NCBI GenBank assembly: GCA_027366615.1
Contig: DAHXNG010000077.1
Coordinates: 1-38,157, forward strand
Direction of reading: 5' to 3'
DNA length: 38,157 nucleotides
From: Nitrospirota bacterium
Lineage (GTDB): Bacteria; Nitrospirota; Leptospirillia; Leptospirillales; Leptospirillaceae
A model generated the notes under the pieces. It did no database searches and was not told where the DNA came from. It saw nothing but the letters and a program-made list of their open reading frames with translations. Shown here piece after piece: positions 7,169 to 17,084 of the stretch; the first letter of the stretch is position 1, and each line of letters starts with the position of its first letter. A program made the position numbers and the translations under genes.

Positions 7169-8821
7169 TCAGGAGTGGGCGAGAAGGTCCCGGGCGATCG
7201 AAAGCGCGGAGGGAGAAATCCCCTCCCCGCCGAGCATACGGGCAATCTCCCGCACCCGATCCTCTCCGGCAATGGGAAAGGCCCGGGAGGTGGTCTCTCC
7301 TTTTTCCGTAACCTTCTCAACTATGACGTGGTGGTCTCCCTTGCGGGCCACCTGATGAAGATGGGTAATGGAGACGACCTGACGGGAGCGGCCGATTCCC
7401 CGAAGAAGGTCTCCGAGGACCTCGCCCACCTCGCCACCGATGCCGGAGTCGATCTCGTCGAAGATAAGTGTGGGGACGGTATCCCGAATTGCCAGCACAC
7501 TCGTGATGGCCAAAAGGACCCGGGAGGTCTCGCCGCCTGAGGCGACCTCTCCCAGCGGCTTCTCCGGCATGCCGGGGTTGGCCGAAAAGAGAAACTCAAC
7601 TCGCTCGGGCCCCCCGGAGCCGCCCAGATCCCCCAAAAAGGGCTGAAAGCCCACGGTGAAGGAGGGCTGATCGATCCTGAGCGCCCGGAGAACCTCCTTG
7701 ACCTTTTCGGAAAAGGAGCGGGCAGCCTCCCGACGTTTTTTTGAGAGTTCCCCCCCAGTTTTTTTCAAGTCCTCCTCAAGAACGCCAAGCTCTTGGTCGA
7801 AAAGGGCCAGCTCCTGGTCGATCGCCTCCGGATCCTCTTTTGCCCCCTCATCGAAAGTCCCCGAAAGCTCCTCCGGACGGACGTGGTACTTCTGGGCCAG
7901 ACGACGGTAGAGAGAAAAGCGGCTCTCGAGGGTCGCAAGCTCCCCCGGATCCATCTCGAGCCCCTCCTGGTAGTGGCGAAGCTCTCCGGAGAGATCCTTG
8001 AGGATCTCCACCGCCTCGCCCAGTCGCTCCCGAATTGGCAAAACGGCCGAATCGAGCGACCCAAGGCGGTCGATCGATCCGGAAATCCGGCCAAGGAGCG
8101 TCAGGACGCTCCCTTCGTCGTCGACTAGCATCTGGAGGGATCGGTCGGCGGAAAGAAGGATCTCCTGAATGTTCAGCTGGGCCGTGAGCCTCGACGAGAT
8201 CTCCTCGAACTCCCCCGGCCGTCCGGCAAGAAGCAGGGCATCCTCCTGCCGTTCGCGAAGCTCAGAGAGAGTTCGATCGATCGCGGCCTTGCGCTCGAGG
8301 ATCTCGAGGCGCTCGCGACGCCTTGACTGGATCTCCCGCCTCTTTTGATCGTAGTCGGAGGCCAGAGACAAGGTCCCGGCGAACTCGTCGAGAAACTGAC
8401 GATGGTTGTCCCCGCCGGTCATGCGAAGGCTCTCTCCCTGTCCGACAAGGTCGAAAAGAAGGACGACAAGGACGGAGAGTTGGGATGTGGAGACCGACTG
8501 TCCATTGACAGTCTGACGGATGCGGCCGTTTGGGGAGATAACCCGGCGGATAACGATATCGTCGTCGGGGGAGAGGATCTCCGAGAGGGTCTCGGGAACG
8601 GAAGAGGAGAGCGGTGTGAAGACCGCTTCGATAACGGCCTCGGAACTCCCGGGACGAACTGAGAGGTTACGGGGCTTCCGGCCGGCAATCAGGGAAAGGG
8701 CATCGACAAGAAGGGACTTACCGGCTCCGGTCTCCCCGGTAATGACGGTCAGTCCCCTGTCGAAAGAGAGGGATATTTCGTGGATGGTGGCAAAGGACGC
8801 CACCCGAAGATGGGAAAGCAC
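7169..8821 (-). CDS. recN: DNA repair protein RecN (SMC-like ATPase)
   Basis: RecN is an SMC-like ATPase that acts at DNA double-strand breaks with RecA. The 550-residue protein has a Walker A motif GETGAGKS (29-36) near its N-terminus, a long charged coiled-coil middle (about 150-370) and a C-terminal ATPase half with the ABC signature VASGGETSR, Walker B TLIFDEIDSGIGG and the switch STHLHQVA-like ITHLHQVA. The length is normal for the family. The GTG start was chosen because it places LSHLRVASFATIHEISL at the N-terminus, matching the family. It sits only 5 bp after the trxA stop, so recN is probably read from the trxA transcript. No LexA box could be recognised nearby. Confidence 0.95.
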   Translation of the reverse strand: MLSHLRVASFATIHEISLSFDRGLTVITGETGAGKSLLVDALSLIAGRKPRNLSVRPGSSEAVIEAVFTPLSSSVPETLSEILSPDDDIVIRRVISPNGRIRQTVNGQSVSTSQLSVLVVLLFDLVGQGESLRMTGGDNHRQFLDEFAGTLSLASDYDQKRREIQSRRRERLEILERKAAIDRTLSELRERQEDALLLAGRPGEFEEISSRLTAQLNIQEILLSADRSLQMLVDDEGSVLTLLGRISGSIDRLGSLDSAVLPIRERLGEAVEILKDLSGELRHYQEGLEMDPGELATLESRFSLYRRLAQKYHVRPEELSGTFDEGAKEDPEAIDQELALFDQELGVLEEDLKKTGGELSKKRREAARSFSEKVKEVLRALRIDQPSFTVGFQPFLGDLGGSGGPERVEFLFSANPGMPEKPLGEVASGGETSRVLLAITSVLAIRDTVPTLIFDEIDSGIGGEVGEVLGDLLRGIGRSRQVVSITHLHQVARKGDHHVIVEKVTEKGETTSRAFPIAGEDRVREIARMLGGEGISPSALSIARDLLAHS

Positions 8822-8826
8822 CCGGG

Positions 8827-9159
8827 TCAGGCCGCCAGGATTTCTTCGATCTTGTCCTTGAACGTCTTCTTGCTCTGGGCCCCGACGAGCTTGCTCACGA
8901 TCTTGCCGTCCTTGAAGAAGATCAGCGTGGGGATCCCCATCACCTGGTAACGGACGGCAATCTCCTGATTGTCGTCGGTGTTGAGCTTCAGAAAGGAGAC
9001 CCGTCCCTTGTACTCCTCGGCCAGCTCGTCGACGATGGGCGCCACCGTCCGGCAGGGTCCGCACCAGGGGGCCCAAAAGTCCACCATAACAAGGCCCTTC
9101 GATTCAAGAATCTTCTTGTCCCACTCCGCAGTCGAAATTTCCGCGACATTTGCGCTCAT
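8827..9159 (-). CDS. trxA: Thioredoxin
   Basis: This is a standard 110-residue cytoplasmic thioredoxin, the dithiol electron donor for reductases such as ribonucleotide reductase. The redox site is WCGPC (Cys33, Cys36) and the cis-proline is in [10 protein letters not shown] (Pro77). AAGGAG at 9167-9172 on the plus-strand numbering gives a good ribosome-binding site for the ATG. It is the first gene of an apparent trxA-recN unit, with a candidate promoter about 110 bp upstream. Confidence 0.97.
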   Translation of the reverse strand: MSANVAEISTAEWDKKILESKGLVMVDFWAPWCGPCRTVAPIVDELAEEYKGRVSFLKLNTDDNQEIAVRYQVMGIPTLIFFKDGKIVSKLVGAQSKKTFKDKIEEILAA

Positions 9160-9262
9160 TCACACGCTCCTTCTTCTTGGTTGAAAAACCAGCGAGAGAC
9201 TCTGGGTGCCTCGCTCGCATCTGGTTCCCGATGGGTCTTCCATTGGGCTCTCGCATTCTTTT

Positions 9263-9292
9263 ATTCTACACGATCCGTCGCCTCGAGGAAAA
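9263..9292 (-). promoter_or_regulatory. Candidate trxA promoter
   Basis: On the minus strand a -10 TAGAAT (9268-9263) follows a weak -35 TTTTCC (9292-9287) with an 18-bp spacer. It lies in the only AT-rich part of the gap between the groEL terminator and trxA. Confidence 0.35.
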
Positions 9293-9334
9293 GGCACCGG
9301 ACGAAGCGGTCTTTCAAAACAGCACGCTCCCATG

Positions 9335-9370
9335 AAAAAAAAAGGGGGGCCCGAAAGCCCCCCCCTTTTT
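9335..9370 (-). terminator. Rho-independent terminator of groEL
   Basis: A G-run/C-run hairpin with a short CCGAAA-like loop (about 9344-9365) is followed on the minus strand by nine Ts (9343-9335). A five-base T tract on the other side means it could also stop plus-strand transcription. It starts about 16 bp after the groEL stop. Confidence 0.9.
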
Positions 9371-9385
9371 GAATCGGGAAATCTT

Positions 9386-11014
<1,629 letters not shown>

Positions 11015-11091
11015 ATGTCTATCCTCCTGAATGAATGTCTGCTGTTATCTTCGGGATTCCCGCGGCGATCTCTAAAATCGATCGACCGGAT

Positions 11092-11367
11092 TTACTTGGA
11101 GAAAACGCCCAGAATATCCTCTTCCCGAAGGATGAGGTAGTCGGTGCCTTCCATCGAGATCTTGGATCCAGAGTACTTGTCGAAAAGGATGGTGTCGCCC
11201 TTCTTGAGGGACTTCACATCGTCACCGATCTCTTCGACCTTTCCCTTCTGGGGCTTTTCCTTGGCGGCATCCGGGATGTAGAGACCACCCTGGGTCTTCT
11301 CGACCTCCTCGGCATAGCTCACAAAAACGCGATCTTTCAAGGGCTTAAATTTCATGCATACCTCCAC
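11092..11367 (-). CDS. groES: Co-chaperonin GroES (10 kDa)
   Basis: GroES is the heptameric lid of GroEL. The 91-residue protein begins MKFKPLKDRVFVSYAEE and contains the mobile-loop region EEVEKTQGGLYIPDAAKEKP and the GDTILFDKYSG strand. GGAGG precedes the ATG at a normal distance. It is the first gene of the groES-groEL operon, with a good sigma-70 promoter and two CIRCE-like operators directly upstream. Confidence 0.97.
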   Translation of the reverse strand: MEVCMKFKPLKDRVFVSYAEEVEKTQGGLYIPDAAKEKPQKGKVEEIGDDVKSLKKGDTILFDKYSGSKISMEGTDYLILREEDILGVFSK

Positions 11368-11391
11368 TGTGTTTGGGGTTGATCCGGAGTT

Positions 11392-11418
11392 TTAGCACTC
11401 GCACGATCTGAGTGATAA
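11392..11418 (-). promoter_or_regulatory. CIRCE operator (promoter-proximal), HrcA binding site
   Basis: The plus strand reads TTAGCACTC (11392-11400), nine bases, then GAGTGATAA (11410-11418). This is the CIRCE consensus TTAGCACTC-N9-GAGTGCTAA with one mismatch. It starts one base after the -10 element, covering the likely transcription start, as expected for repression by HrcA. hrcA itself is not in the window. Confidence 0.93.
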
Positions 11419-11419
11419 G

Positions 11420-11448
11420 AGCATAGCAGAGGTGGAGGTGGTTGGCAA
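11420..11448 (-). promoter_or_regulatory. groESL promoter
   Basis: On the minus strand, -35 TTGCCA (11448-11443), a 17-bp spacer and -10 TATGCT (11425-11420) form a good sigma-70 promoter, with transcription expected to start near 11413 inside the proximal CIRCE element. The -35 lies inside the degenerate half of the distal CIRCE-like element. Confidence 0.75.
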
Positions 11449-11468
11449 GCCCCCCCCGAGAGTGCTAA
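11442..11468 (-). promoter_or_regulatory. Second, half-degenerate CIRCE-like element over the -35
   Basis: GAGTGCTAA (11460-11468) is a perfect CIRCE half-site. With exactly nine bases between, the other half TTGGCAAGC (11442-11450) matches the consensus at 6 of 9 positions. The element starts exactly 50 bp from the proximal CIRCE. The deviating half contains the -35 hexamer of the groESL promoter. Confidence 0.6.
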
Positions 11469-11480
11469 CGAAAAGACAGG

Positions 11481-11502
11481 AAATAAGTAAATATACTTAT
11501 TT
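11481..11502. repeat. AT-rich 9-4-9 palindrome upstream of groESL
   Basis: AAATAAGTA (11481-11489) and TACTTATTT (11494-11502) are perfect inverted repeats around AATA, in an AT-rich island of a GC-rich genome. It lies about 35 bp upstream of the groESL -35 and could be an UP-like element, a regulator site, or part of the preceding gene's 3' end. Confidence 0.55.
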
Positions 11503-11515
11503 TAAAAATAGATAT

Positions 11516-11538
11516 GGGACAGGCACAAAGCCTGTCCC
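11516..11538 (-). terminator. Hairpin after ctp, probable terminator
   Basis: GGGACAGGC (11516-11524) and GCCTGTCCC (11530-11538) form a perfect 9-bp stem with a 5-nt loop, 18 bp after the ctp stop. The minus-strand sequence that follows is AT-rich with a run of Ts a few bases later (ATATCTATTTTT), so termination is plausible but not textbook. Confidence 0.6.
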
Positions 11539-11555
11539 AAGAGAGGAAGGGGAAA

Positions 11556-12878
11556 TCAGTGTCCGATACGACCCTTGATGAGAGAGAGTGCCGAAACGAG
11601 CTGGGTGTCGTTCTTTCCTGAAGGAATAGGATAGAGGAGATGCTTCTGGATATTTCCGGCAGGAATGACGATGCGCTGCTCCTTGCCGTCGGGGTTGAGA
11701 AAGTGATGTTTGAGATCAACCTCTCGGGGCACCTCCACCGCACGGCTCCCCTTGGGAACTCTCTCCTTGACGATCCTGTCGGGCGTGATTCCGTAGTCCT
11801 GGATAGATCGCCCGGAGGGAGTAAAGTAGCGCGCGGTCGTCAGCCTCAGGGCCGATCCGTCAAAAAGGGGCAGAATGGTCTGCACCGACCCCTTCCCAAA
11901 GGTCTGCGTCCCGAGAACGGTGGCCCGGTGATAGTCCTGGAGGGCCCCGGAGACGATCTCGGCGGCAGAAGCCGTCTCAGTGTTCACCAGAATGACGATC
12001 GGAATCCGGGGAAAGGCGTTTCCTCCGTGGGAGCGGAAGGCCCGCTCCTGTCGTCGCCCCTTCATGGAGACGACGGTCTTTCCGTCGGGAATAAACAGGG
12101 AGGAGACATCGACGGCGCTTGTCAGAAGCCCTCCGGGGTTATTCCGAAGATCGATGACAAGACCCCGCATCCCCCGGCGGTCCAGCGACTTCAGGGTCAG
12201 GTCAAGATCCCGGGCGGTGTTTTCAGAAAATTCCCGGACAAGGACATACCCGATGTGGTCGTTCAGCATTCGGGACTTTACCGTATGGATCTTGATGATT
12301 TCCCGTTCCAGATCGAAGTCCCGTGCCCGGAAGACCCCCTTCCGGAAGATCGTCAGGACAACGTGCGTTCCCGGCTTTCCCCGCATCTTCCGGACCGCCT
12401 TGGCAAGGCCCAGCGTCGCGGTTCCCATCCCATCGACCCGAGTGATCTCGTCTCCGCTCTTGATCCCCGCCCGGAATGCCGGCGAACCGTCAATGGGAGC
12501 CTGAACCAGGATGCGGTTCCCGGAGGTGGTGATCTTGATTCCGACACCCCCGAAGCGTCCCTGGGTATTGATTTCAAGGTCATGGTATTCCTGGGGGGTC
12601 ATATATTCGGAGTGGGGATCTAGGGAGGCGACCATGCCCCGGATCGCGCTGTCGAGAACAGGGCGGGCCGGAATGCGGTCGACATAGTCATTCTGAATCA
12701 GCGCATAGACCATGGAGAAGATCTTGAGGCTCTTGTCGGTGCCTCCGTCGGCAAGAACGGCATGGCCCACCCCGCCCACGAGGATCCCCACCAGCAATAG
12801 GAGAATGATATTTCCTGTTTTCATCATGACATTCCAAGAAGTACGTTTGGGACCCTTGCCAAAACCAAAAAGACGCAT
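11556..12878 (-). CDS. ctpA: Carboxyl-terminal processing protease (S41 family, Ctp/Prc)
   Basis: This 440-residue serine protease trims or degrades periplasmic proteins from their C-termini. An N-terminal membrane segment (NIILLLLVGILVGGVG, about 23-38) anchors or exports it. A PDZ domain follows (about 105-185, GRFGGVGIKI to the GDEITRVDG loop), then the S41 core with DLRNNPGG (243-250). The Ser/Lys dyad is Ser304 in NTETASAAEI and Lys329 in TFGKGS. The ATG at 12878 has TGAGGA seven bases upstream, while a TTG three bases earlier is less likely. It lies 219 bp downstream of the envC-like gene on the same strand, and both products work in the cell envelope. groES follows after a hairpin. Confidence 0.95.
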   Translation of the reverse strand: MRLFGFGKGPKRTSWNVMMKTGNIILLLLVGILVGGVGHAVLADGGTDKSLKIFSMVYALIQNDYVDRIPARPVLDSAIRGMVASLDPHSEYMTPQEYHDLEINTQGRFGGVGIKITTSGNRILVQAPIDGSPAFRAGIKSGDEITRVDGMGTATLGLAKAVRKMRGKPGTHVVLTIFRKGVFRARDFDLEREIIKIHTVKSRMLNDHIGYVLVREFSENTARDLDLTLKSLDRRGMRGLVIDLRNNPGGLLTSAVDVSSLFIPDGKTVVSMKGRRQERAFRSHGGNAFPRIPIVILVNTETASAAEIVSGALQDYHRATVLGTQTFGKGSVQTILPLFDGSALRLTTARYFTPSGRSIQDYGITPDRIVKERVPKGSRAVEVPREVDLKHHFLNPDGKEQRIVIPAGNIQKHLLYPIPSGKNDTQLVSALSLIKGRIGH

Positions 12879-13097
12879 CAATAGTCCTCAGTCACGACCC
12901 GGCATCTCCGGACGAATTTTGAAATTTTCACACCCTGAACCCGAATACAGGCCCGCCTAAGAAAGACTATCATTCATCCTCGCGTATTACAAGGGCAATT
13001 CTAACCCGAACCTCAATACAGCCTGTCATGAAGGAGGCGGTCTTTGAATACCCCTCATGTGAGTGACGCCCGGTGAGATCTTGCGGGGTAAGACACT

Positions 13098-14303
13098 CTA
13101 CCTTCCAAGAAAGCGCATTGGACTCAACGGGTGTCCCCTTCTCGTCACACCGAAGAAGAGCGTCGAGCGGCCCTTTGTGCCTCCACGGCCGACCGTCCCG
13201 AGGACCTTTCCGGCAAGAATGCGCTGGCCTTCCCGGGCATAGATCCGGTCAAGATGTCCATAGAGCGTATAGAGATGGTTGCCGTGCGAAAGAATGACCA
13301 GACGGCCGTAACCCGAGTAATCTCTGGCAAAAAGGACCTTTCCGGACCAGGCGGCCTTTACCTGCTGACCGATCGAGGCGGCGATGTCGATACCGTCATG
13401 AAAGGTCCCGTAGCGTTCAACAACCTCTCCCCGAATGGGCCAGATAAACCGGCTCTTCCCGAGAACAGGCGGATGTTTGTAGATCTCCCTCCGCCCCAGA
13501 ATCCGTCGACGGTGCTCGAGACGAACGATCAGGGCCATGAGCTCCCGGCGGCGTTTGAGTATGGTCTTGTTGTCGGCGTGGATCGACCCTTCCTTTTTCT
13601 TGAGGCGGGCGATTTCCTCCCGGATGTGCGCCATCTTCCTCGTAAGACCCGCCTCCTCTGCCTGCTGGCTCCGAAGGAGGGAGACCTCCCTGTTGCGAAG
13701 CGTCCGAAGCTGATCCCGACTCCCTTCAAGGTGATGCTCCTTGTGTCGGTAGCCGTGAACTAGGTCCGAAAGACGATGGGTCTGGTCGGAAAGCAGATAG
13801 GAGTGGACGACCCCCTCGGGAACGATGTCTACACCGTCAATCCGCGAAAGCGCCTGCTCCGCTTTACGCGAAAGGAGCACGCTCTCAAGGGAGCCCTTCT
13901 CCCGGAGGTCGGCGGCAACGACCGTGTCGAGATGTCCGATTGCCCTCTCTACACGTCTGATGGCCTGCCTGTCCTTGATCTCCCGGATCTGGAGACGCTC
14001 GATCTTCAGGTTAAACTCCTCTGCCCGAACCCGAAGGGAAAGGATCCTGCTCCGAAGCTTGTGTCGCCGACCCCTGACTTTCGCAATGCGGCGCTTGTTG
14101 TCTAGGAGGCGGCGCTTGAGAGACTCCATCTCCTTTTGACGCTTCGAGAGCTGCCGGTCGACGGAGGCTTCGTCTGCTCGTGCCCTGTCTATGATGGGGG
14201 TAAAAAAGAAAATGATGAGAATAAAGAAAGACGGAAGAAGAAATGAAATCGTCCGAAGCCTTTCGATCCGACAAGTGCGGAGAGCGGCGGAACCGTCCGT
14301 CAC
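13098..14303 (-). CDS. EnvC-like murein hydrolase activator (coiled coil plus degenerate LytM/M23 domain)
   Basis: The 401-residue protein has a signal peptide (hydrophobic 19-36, cleavage near ARA-DE at 43), a long charged coiled coil (about 45-270) and a C-terminal LytM/M23 domain (about 287-401). Active M23 peptidases bind zinc with HxxxD and a final HxH. Here His302, Asp306 (HDGID) and His350 (LYGHL) remain, but the HLHFE position reads TLFFGV (381-386), so a zinc ligand is missing. That is the state of EnvC, which activates amidases rather than cutting peptidoglycan. Its GTG start overlaps the stop of the FtsX-like gene by 4 bases (GTGA). In well-studied bacteria FtsEX recruits and controls EnvC, which supports this reading. 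Confidence 0.87.
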   Translation of the reverse strand: MTDGSAALRTCRIERLRTISFLLPSFFILIIFFFTPIIDRARADEASVDRQLSKRQKEMESLKRRLLDNKRRIAKVRGRRHKLRSRILSLRVRAEEFNLKIERLQIREIKDRQAIRRVERAIGHLDTVVAADLREKGSLESVLLSRKAEQALSRIDGVDIVPEGVVHSYLLSDQTHRLSDLVHGYRHKEHHLEGSRDQLRTLRNREVSLLRSQQAEEAGLTRKMAHIREEIARLKKKEGSIHADNKTILKRRRELMALIVRLEHRRRILGRREIYKHPPVLGKSRFIWPIRGEVVERYGTFHDGIDIAASIGQQVKAAWSGKVLFARDYSGYGRLVILSHGNHLYTLYGHLDRIYAREGQRILAGKVLGTVGRGGTKGRSTLFFGVTRRGHPLSPMRFLGR

Positions 14304-15304
14304 GAAGGCCTGTCTCCGGGGGTTTCTCGAGGAAAGGAAAGTGGTGCGTAAAGAATCCCCCCGATAAAGCCCGATCCAACGGCTCCTGCCAAAAAGAGAA
14401 GCCAGAGCCGCCCCCCGACCGGCAGCATCCCCGGGAAGGCCGCGAAGGGAGAGACCTCCTCCGGGAAAAGAACACCTTTGAGGGACCAGGACAGAAGAAG
14501 GACGATCATGGCCGAAACTCCCCCGAAGAGCGCCGCAGAGATGGGGCGGGGAAGTGGAAGGGGCCTATGTGTCGGGGTTGAAGAGGGTGCGTCGCCCGGG
14601 ACAACGGACTCCTGACTGAAAAGTGGCGTTCGTCTCCCCCCTCCCGCTCCCTCATCCGGGCGCGAAAGCTCCCCCAGCAAGGACACAAGCCGCGCACCCG
14701 TGGCACCCCAGTAGAGTGAGAGGGGGACTCCGAAGAGAATCAGAAGAAGAATGAGTGCGCGATGGATCTTGATCGACAGGGCCAGAAGGGCATCGACCCT
14801 CCCGACCCAGTCCGGACTGTAGACTACGTCCTGGATGCGGGCATCGTTATGGACCACCTGGCTGATCGAGCGAACCATCTCGGAGATGAGCACGGGGTGG
14901 CCGTCATTTTTTGTCCCGGGAACGAGGAGGACCGAGAGGATCCGCTTCCGGGTACGACGCTCTGATGGCCCCTCACCCGAAGCGACAGGCATCGGAGAGA
15001 CGTTGCCTGTACCCACGATTTTCTCGAGTGTTGCCTTGAGCCCCTCCTCCTCCTTTTGTGGAGGCGGCTGGTCAAAGACGATCAGAAGATGCGCCGAAGA
15101 GGCCTCACGATTCCGCATCGCCTCAAGAAAAGTGGCGGTGGACAGGGTCCAGAAGAAAAAAAGAAGAAGAAATGAGGAGAAGAGGAGATGGGAGAGTATT
15201 CGAAACCAGGAATGAATCGGAGAAGGCTTTCGAGAAAACACCGTTCCCCCCGAGGAGTCGGAGGAACTCTGGTCAGGAAGGGGAAGCTTAGAATCGGAGA
15301 TCAT
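14300..15304 (-). CDS. ftsX: FtsX-like division permease, divergent
   Basis: The 334-residue protein has a cytoplasmic N-terminus, a first membrane helix (FSSFLLLFFFWTLSTATFL), an external domain of about 130 residues ending in VVYSPDWVGRVDALLAL, then three more membrane helices. That four-helix layout and the YxxxWVxR segment fit FtsX. The cytoplasmic loop after helix 2 lacks the usual REIEIMKLVGA-like motif that contacts FtsE and carries instead a Gly/Pro/Ser-rich insertion of about 60 residues. No ftsE gene precedes it; rnhB is there instead. The ATG at 15304 follows the rnhB stop by 5 bases, and a TTG overlapping that stop (15313) is an alternative. It is translationally coupled to the EnvC-like gene, the main support for the name. 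Confidence 0.7.
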   Translation of the reverse strand: MISDSKLPLPDQSSSDSSGGTVFSRKPSPIHSWFRILSHLLFSSFLLLFFFWTLSTATFLEAMRNREASSAHLLIVFDQPPPQKEEEGLKATLEKIVGTGNVSPMPVASGEGPSERRTRKRILSVLLVPGTKNDGHPVLISEMVRSISQVVHNDARIQDVVYSPDWVGRVDALLALSIKIHRALILLLILFGVPLSLYWGATGARLVSLLGELSRPDEGAGGGRRTPLFSQESVVPGDAPSSTPTHRPLPLPRPISAALFGGVSAMIVLLLSWSLKGVLFPEEVSPFAAFPGMLPVGGRLWLLFLAGAVGSGFIGGILYAPLSFPRETPGDRPS

Positions 15305-15309
15305 AGGTG

Positions 15310-16041
15310 TCAAGCCTGTACGGAGAGTTTCCGGCAGAAAAGTGGACGATGGTGCGGAGAGAGCCCCAGACGAAGGATGGCCGACCGATGATCCTCCGTT
15401 CCGTACCCCTTGTGCTTCGAAAACAGATAACCGGGAAAGAGGGCATCAAGTTCGCCCATATAGCCATCCCGGGCCACCTTCGCGACAATTGAGGCCGCCG
15501 CCACGGAAAGTATCTTCCGGTCCCCTCCTATTACAGGGATTTGACGGGTTGAAATCTCTGGAACCCTGTCCCGGCCATCCACCGCCAGAAAAAGAGACGG
15601 ATCATCGGAAAGATGTGGCGGAATCAAGTGAAACGCCCGACTCATGGCAAGAAATGTCGCACCTCTGACATTTTTACAGTTGACCTCGTCAACTGTGGCC
15701 CACCCCAGGGAGACATGAAGGGCCTCCTGGCGAATCAGCCCGGCCAGGAATGTTCTTTTTGCAGGCGACAGACTTTTCGAATCCGCGATCCCTGTCCGGA
15801 AAAGACGGGAGACGGGGGGCTCAAAAATGACACAGGCGGCAACCACTGGCCCGGCAAGAGCCCCGCGCCCGACCTCGTCGATTCCCGCAACAAGGCAGGG
15901 CGCCCCGTCCTCCCGAAGAAAAGAATCCTCCCAGGAGCCATCTGGACGAGAGGGGGCAGACGAAGAGCTATTCTTCGTGCTTGACCTCTTTAAGGCGTGC
16001 CGCCTTCCCCTTCTTGTCGCGAAGGAAGTAAAGCTTGGCAC
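15310..16041 (-). CDS. rnhB: Ribonuclease HII
   Basis: RNase HII cuts the RNA strand of RNA-DNA hybrids and single ribonucleotides in DNA. The active-site segment is [15 protein letters not shown] (near residue 52), with further conserved parts [22 protein letters not shown] and HKGYGT. The core is complete. The only usual in-frame start before the core is a GTG at 16041, which overlaps the rplS gene by 74 bp and lacks a clear Shine-Dalgarno; it gives a 50-residue basic, Ser-rich leader of low complexity. The true start could be a rare codon further down. It lies between rplS and the FtsX-like gene, a common neighbourhood with rplS-trmD. Confidence 0.93.
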   Translation of the reverse strand: MPSFTSFATRRGRRHALKRSSTKNSSSSAPSRPDGSWEDSFLREDGAPCLVAGIDEVGRGALAGPVVAACVIFEPPVSRLFRTGIADSKSLSPAKRTFLAGLIRQEALHVSLGWATVDEVNCKNVRGATFLAMSRAFHLIPPHLSDDPSLFLAVDGRDRVPEISTRQIPVIGGDRKILSVAAASIVAKVARDGYMGELDALFPGYLFSKHKGYGTEDHRSAILRLGLSPHHRPLFCRKLSVQA

Positions 16042-16318
16042 GGCGGACGCGGCCGGAACGAACCCGGTCGATCTTGATCACCTGGGGGGAATGAACCGGG
16101 AAGGTCCTCTCAACCCCGATGCCAAAAGAGATCTTGCGGACAGTCAGCATCTCCCGGGTCCCGCCTCCGCGCATTCCGATCACAACGCCTTCGAAGACCT
16201 GAATACGTTCCTTTTCGCCTTCGACAACCTTGCTGTGCACCCTTACCGTATCTCCCACATCGACCTTCGGAGTGGTTTCCTTCATGAACAACTGTTCGAC
16301 CTGATCAAGAACCTGCAT
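15968..16318 (-). CDS. rplS: 50S ribosomal protein L19
   Basis: L19 sits at the 30S-50S interface. The 116-residue protein shows [20 protein letters not shown], the [12 protein letters not shown] strand-loop and a C-terminus [20 protein letters not shown], all standard for the family. The ATG at 16318 was chosen over longer reading because GAGGTG lies five bases upstream and the family begins near here. It follows trmD by 37 bp in the classical rpsP-rimM-trmD-rplS order. Confidence 0.97.
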   Translation of the reverse strand: MQVLDQVEQLFMKETTPKVDVGDTVRVHSKVVEGEKERIQVFEGVVIGMRGGGTREMLTVRKISFGIGVERTFPVHSPQVIKIDRVRSGRVRRAKLYFLRDKKGKAARLKEVKHEE

Positions 16319-16355
16319 CGTGCACCTCGCTTGCATCATCAAAAGACGACTGTGG

Positions 16356-17084
16356 TTAACCGGAAATCCCCGATTGGCCATTTCCAAGATCGGGCCTTAT
16401 TTCCTGCTGCTTTTTCCGGGAGAGTTCCTCCCGAAAAGTTCTGATAGCTTCATGGTTCCCCGAAAGAAGAATGGGGGGAACATCCTGTCCCCGAAAGCTG
16501 CGGGGGCGGGTATACTGCGGAAAGTCAAAGGATCCGTTCGTAAAGGTCTCGTTCTGTGGGGAGTCCGCATTGGAGAGGACCCCCGGGACAAGCCTCACCA
16601 CCGCATCGACCATGAGGGCGCTGGGGATCTCTCCCCCGGAGAGAACGTAGTCCCCGCAAGACCACTCTTCCAGCGGGTAGGACTCCAGAACCCGCTGGTC
16701 GATCCCTTCGTAATGACCACAGAGAAACAGAAGAGGACGGGACTCGATCGACCAGGTCTCCGCGACATTCTGGATAAAGACCCGCCCCTGGGGTGAGGGA
16801 AAGACAAGTCTCGGGGACTCTCCCCCTGCGAGGGCTTCTAGCTCACCGATCGCGGCGTCAAGCGCCTCGGAGATCGGCTCGGGCTTCAGAACCATTCCCC
16901 CTCCCCCGCCGTAGGGATAGTCGTCGACGGAGTGATAGGAGCCGATTCCAAAGGCCCGGAGGTCCCAGATATGGTACTCGACAATCCCCTTCTGTCTTGC
17001 CCTGTCGGGGATGCTCGTCCCCAGCATGTTCCGGAGCATTTCGGGAAAGAGAGTGATTACCCCGATGTGCCGACAATGCTCCAA
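16356..17084 (-). CDS. trmD: tRNA (guanine-37-N1)-methyltransferase TrmD
   Basis: TrmD methylates G37 next to the anticodon, preventing +1 frameshifts. The 242-residue SPOUT enzyme begins with [12 protein letters not shown] and has the knotted SAM site built from [28 protein letters not shown] and [25 protein letters not shown] start at 17084 is preferred because GGGAGGT lies about nine bases upstream and it gives the family's N-terminus. It overlaps the rimM end by 28 bp, so the two are probably coupled. Confidence 0.95.
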   Translation of the reverse strand: MEHCRHIGVITLFPEMLRNMLGTSIPDRARQKGIVEYHIWDLRAFGIGSYHSVDDYPYGGGGGMVLKPEPISEALDAAIGELEALAGGESPRLVFPSPQGRVFIQNVAETWSIESRPLLFLCGHYEGIDQRVLESYPLEEWSCGDYVLSGGEIPSALMVDAVVRLVPGVLSNADSPQNETFTNGSFDFPQYTRPRSFRGQDVPPILLSGNHEAIRTFREELSRKKQQEIRPDLGNGQSGISG

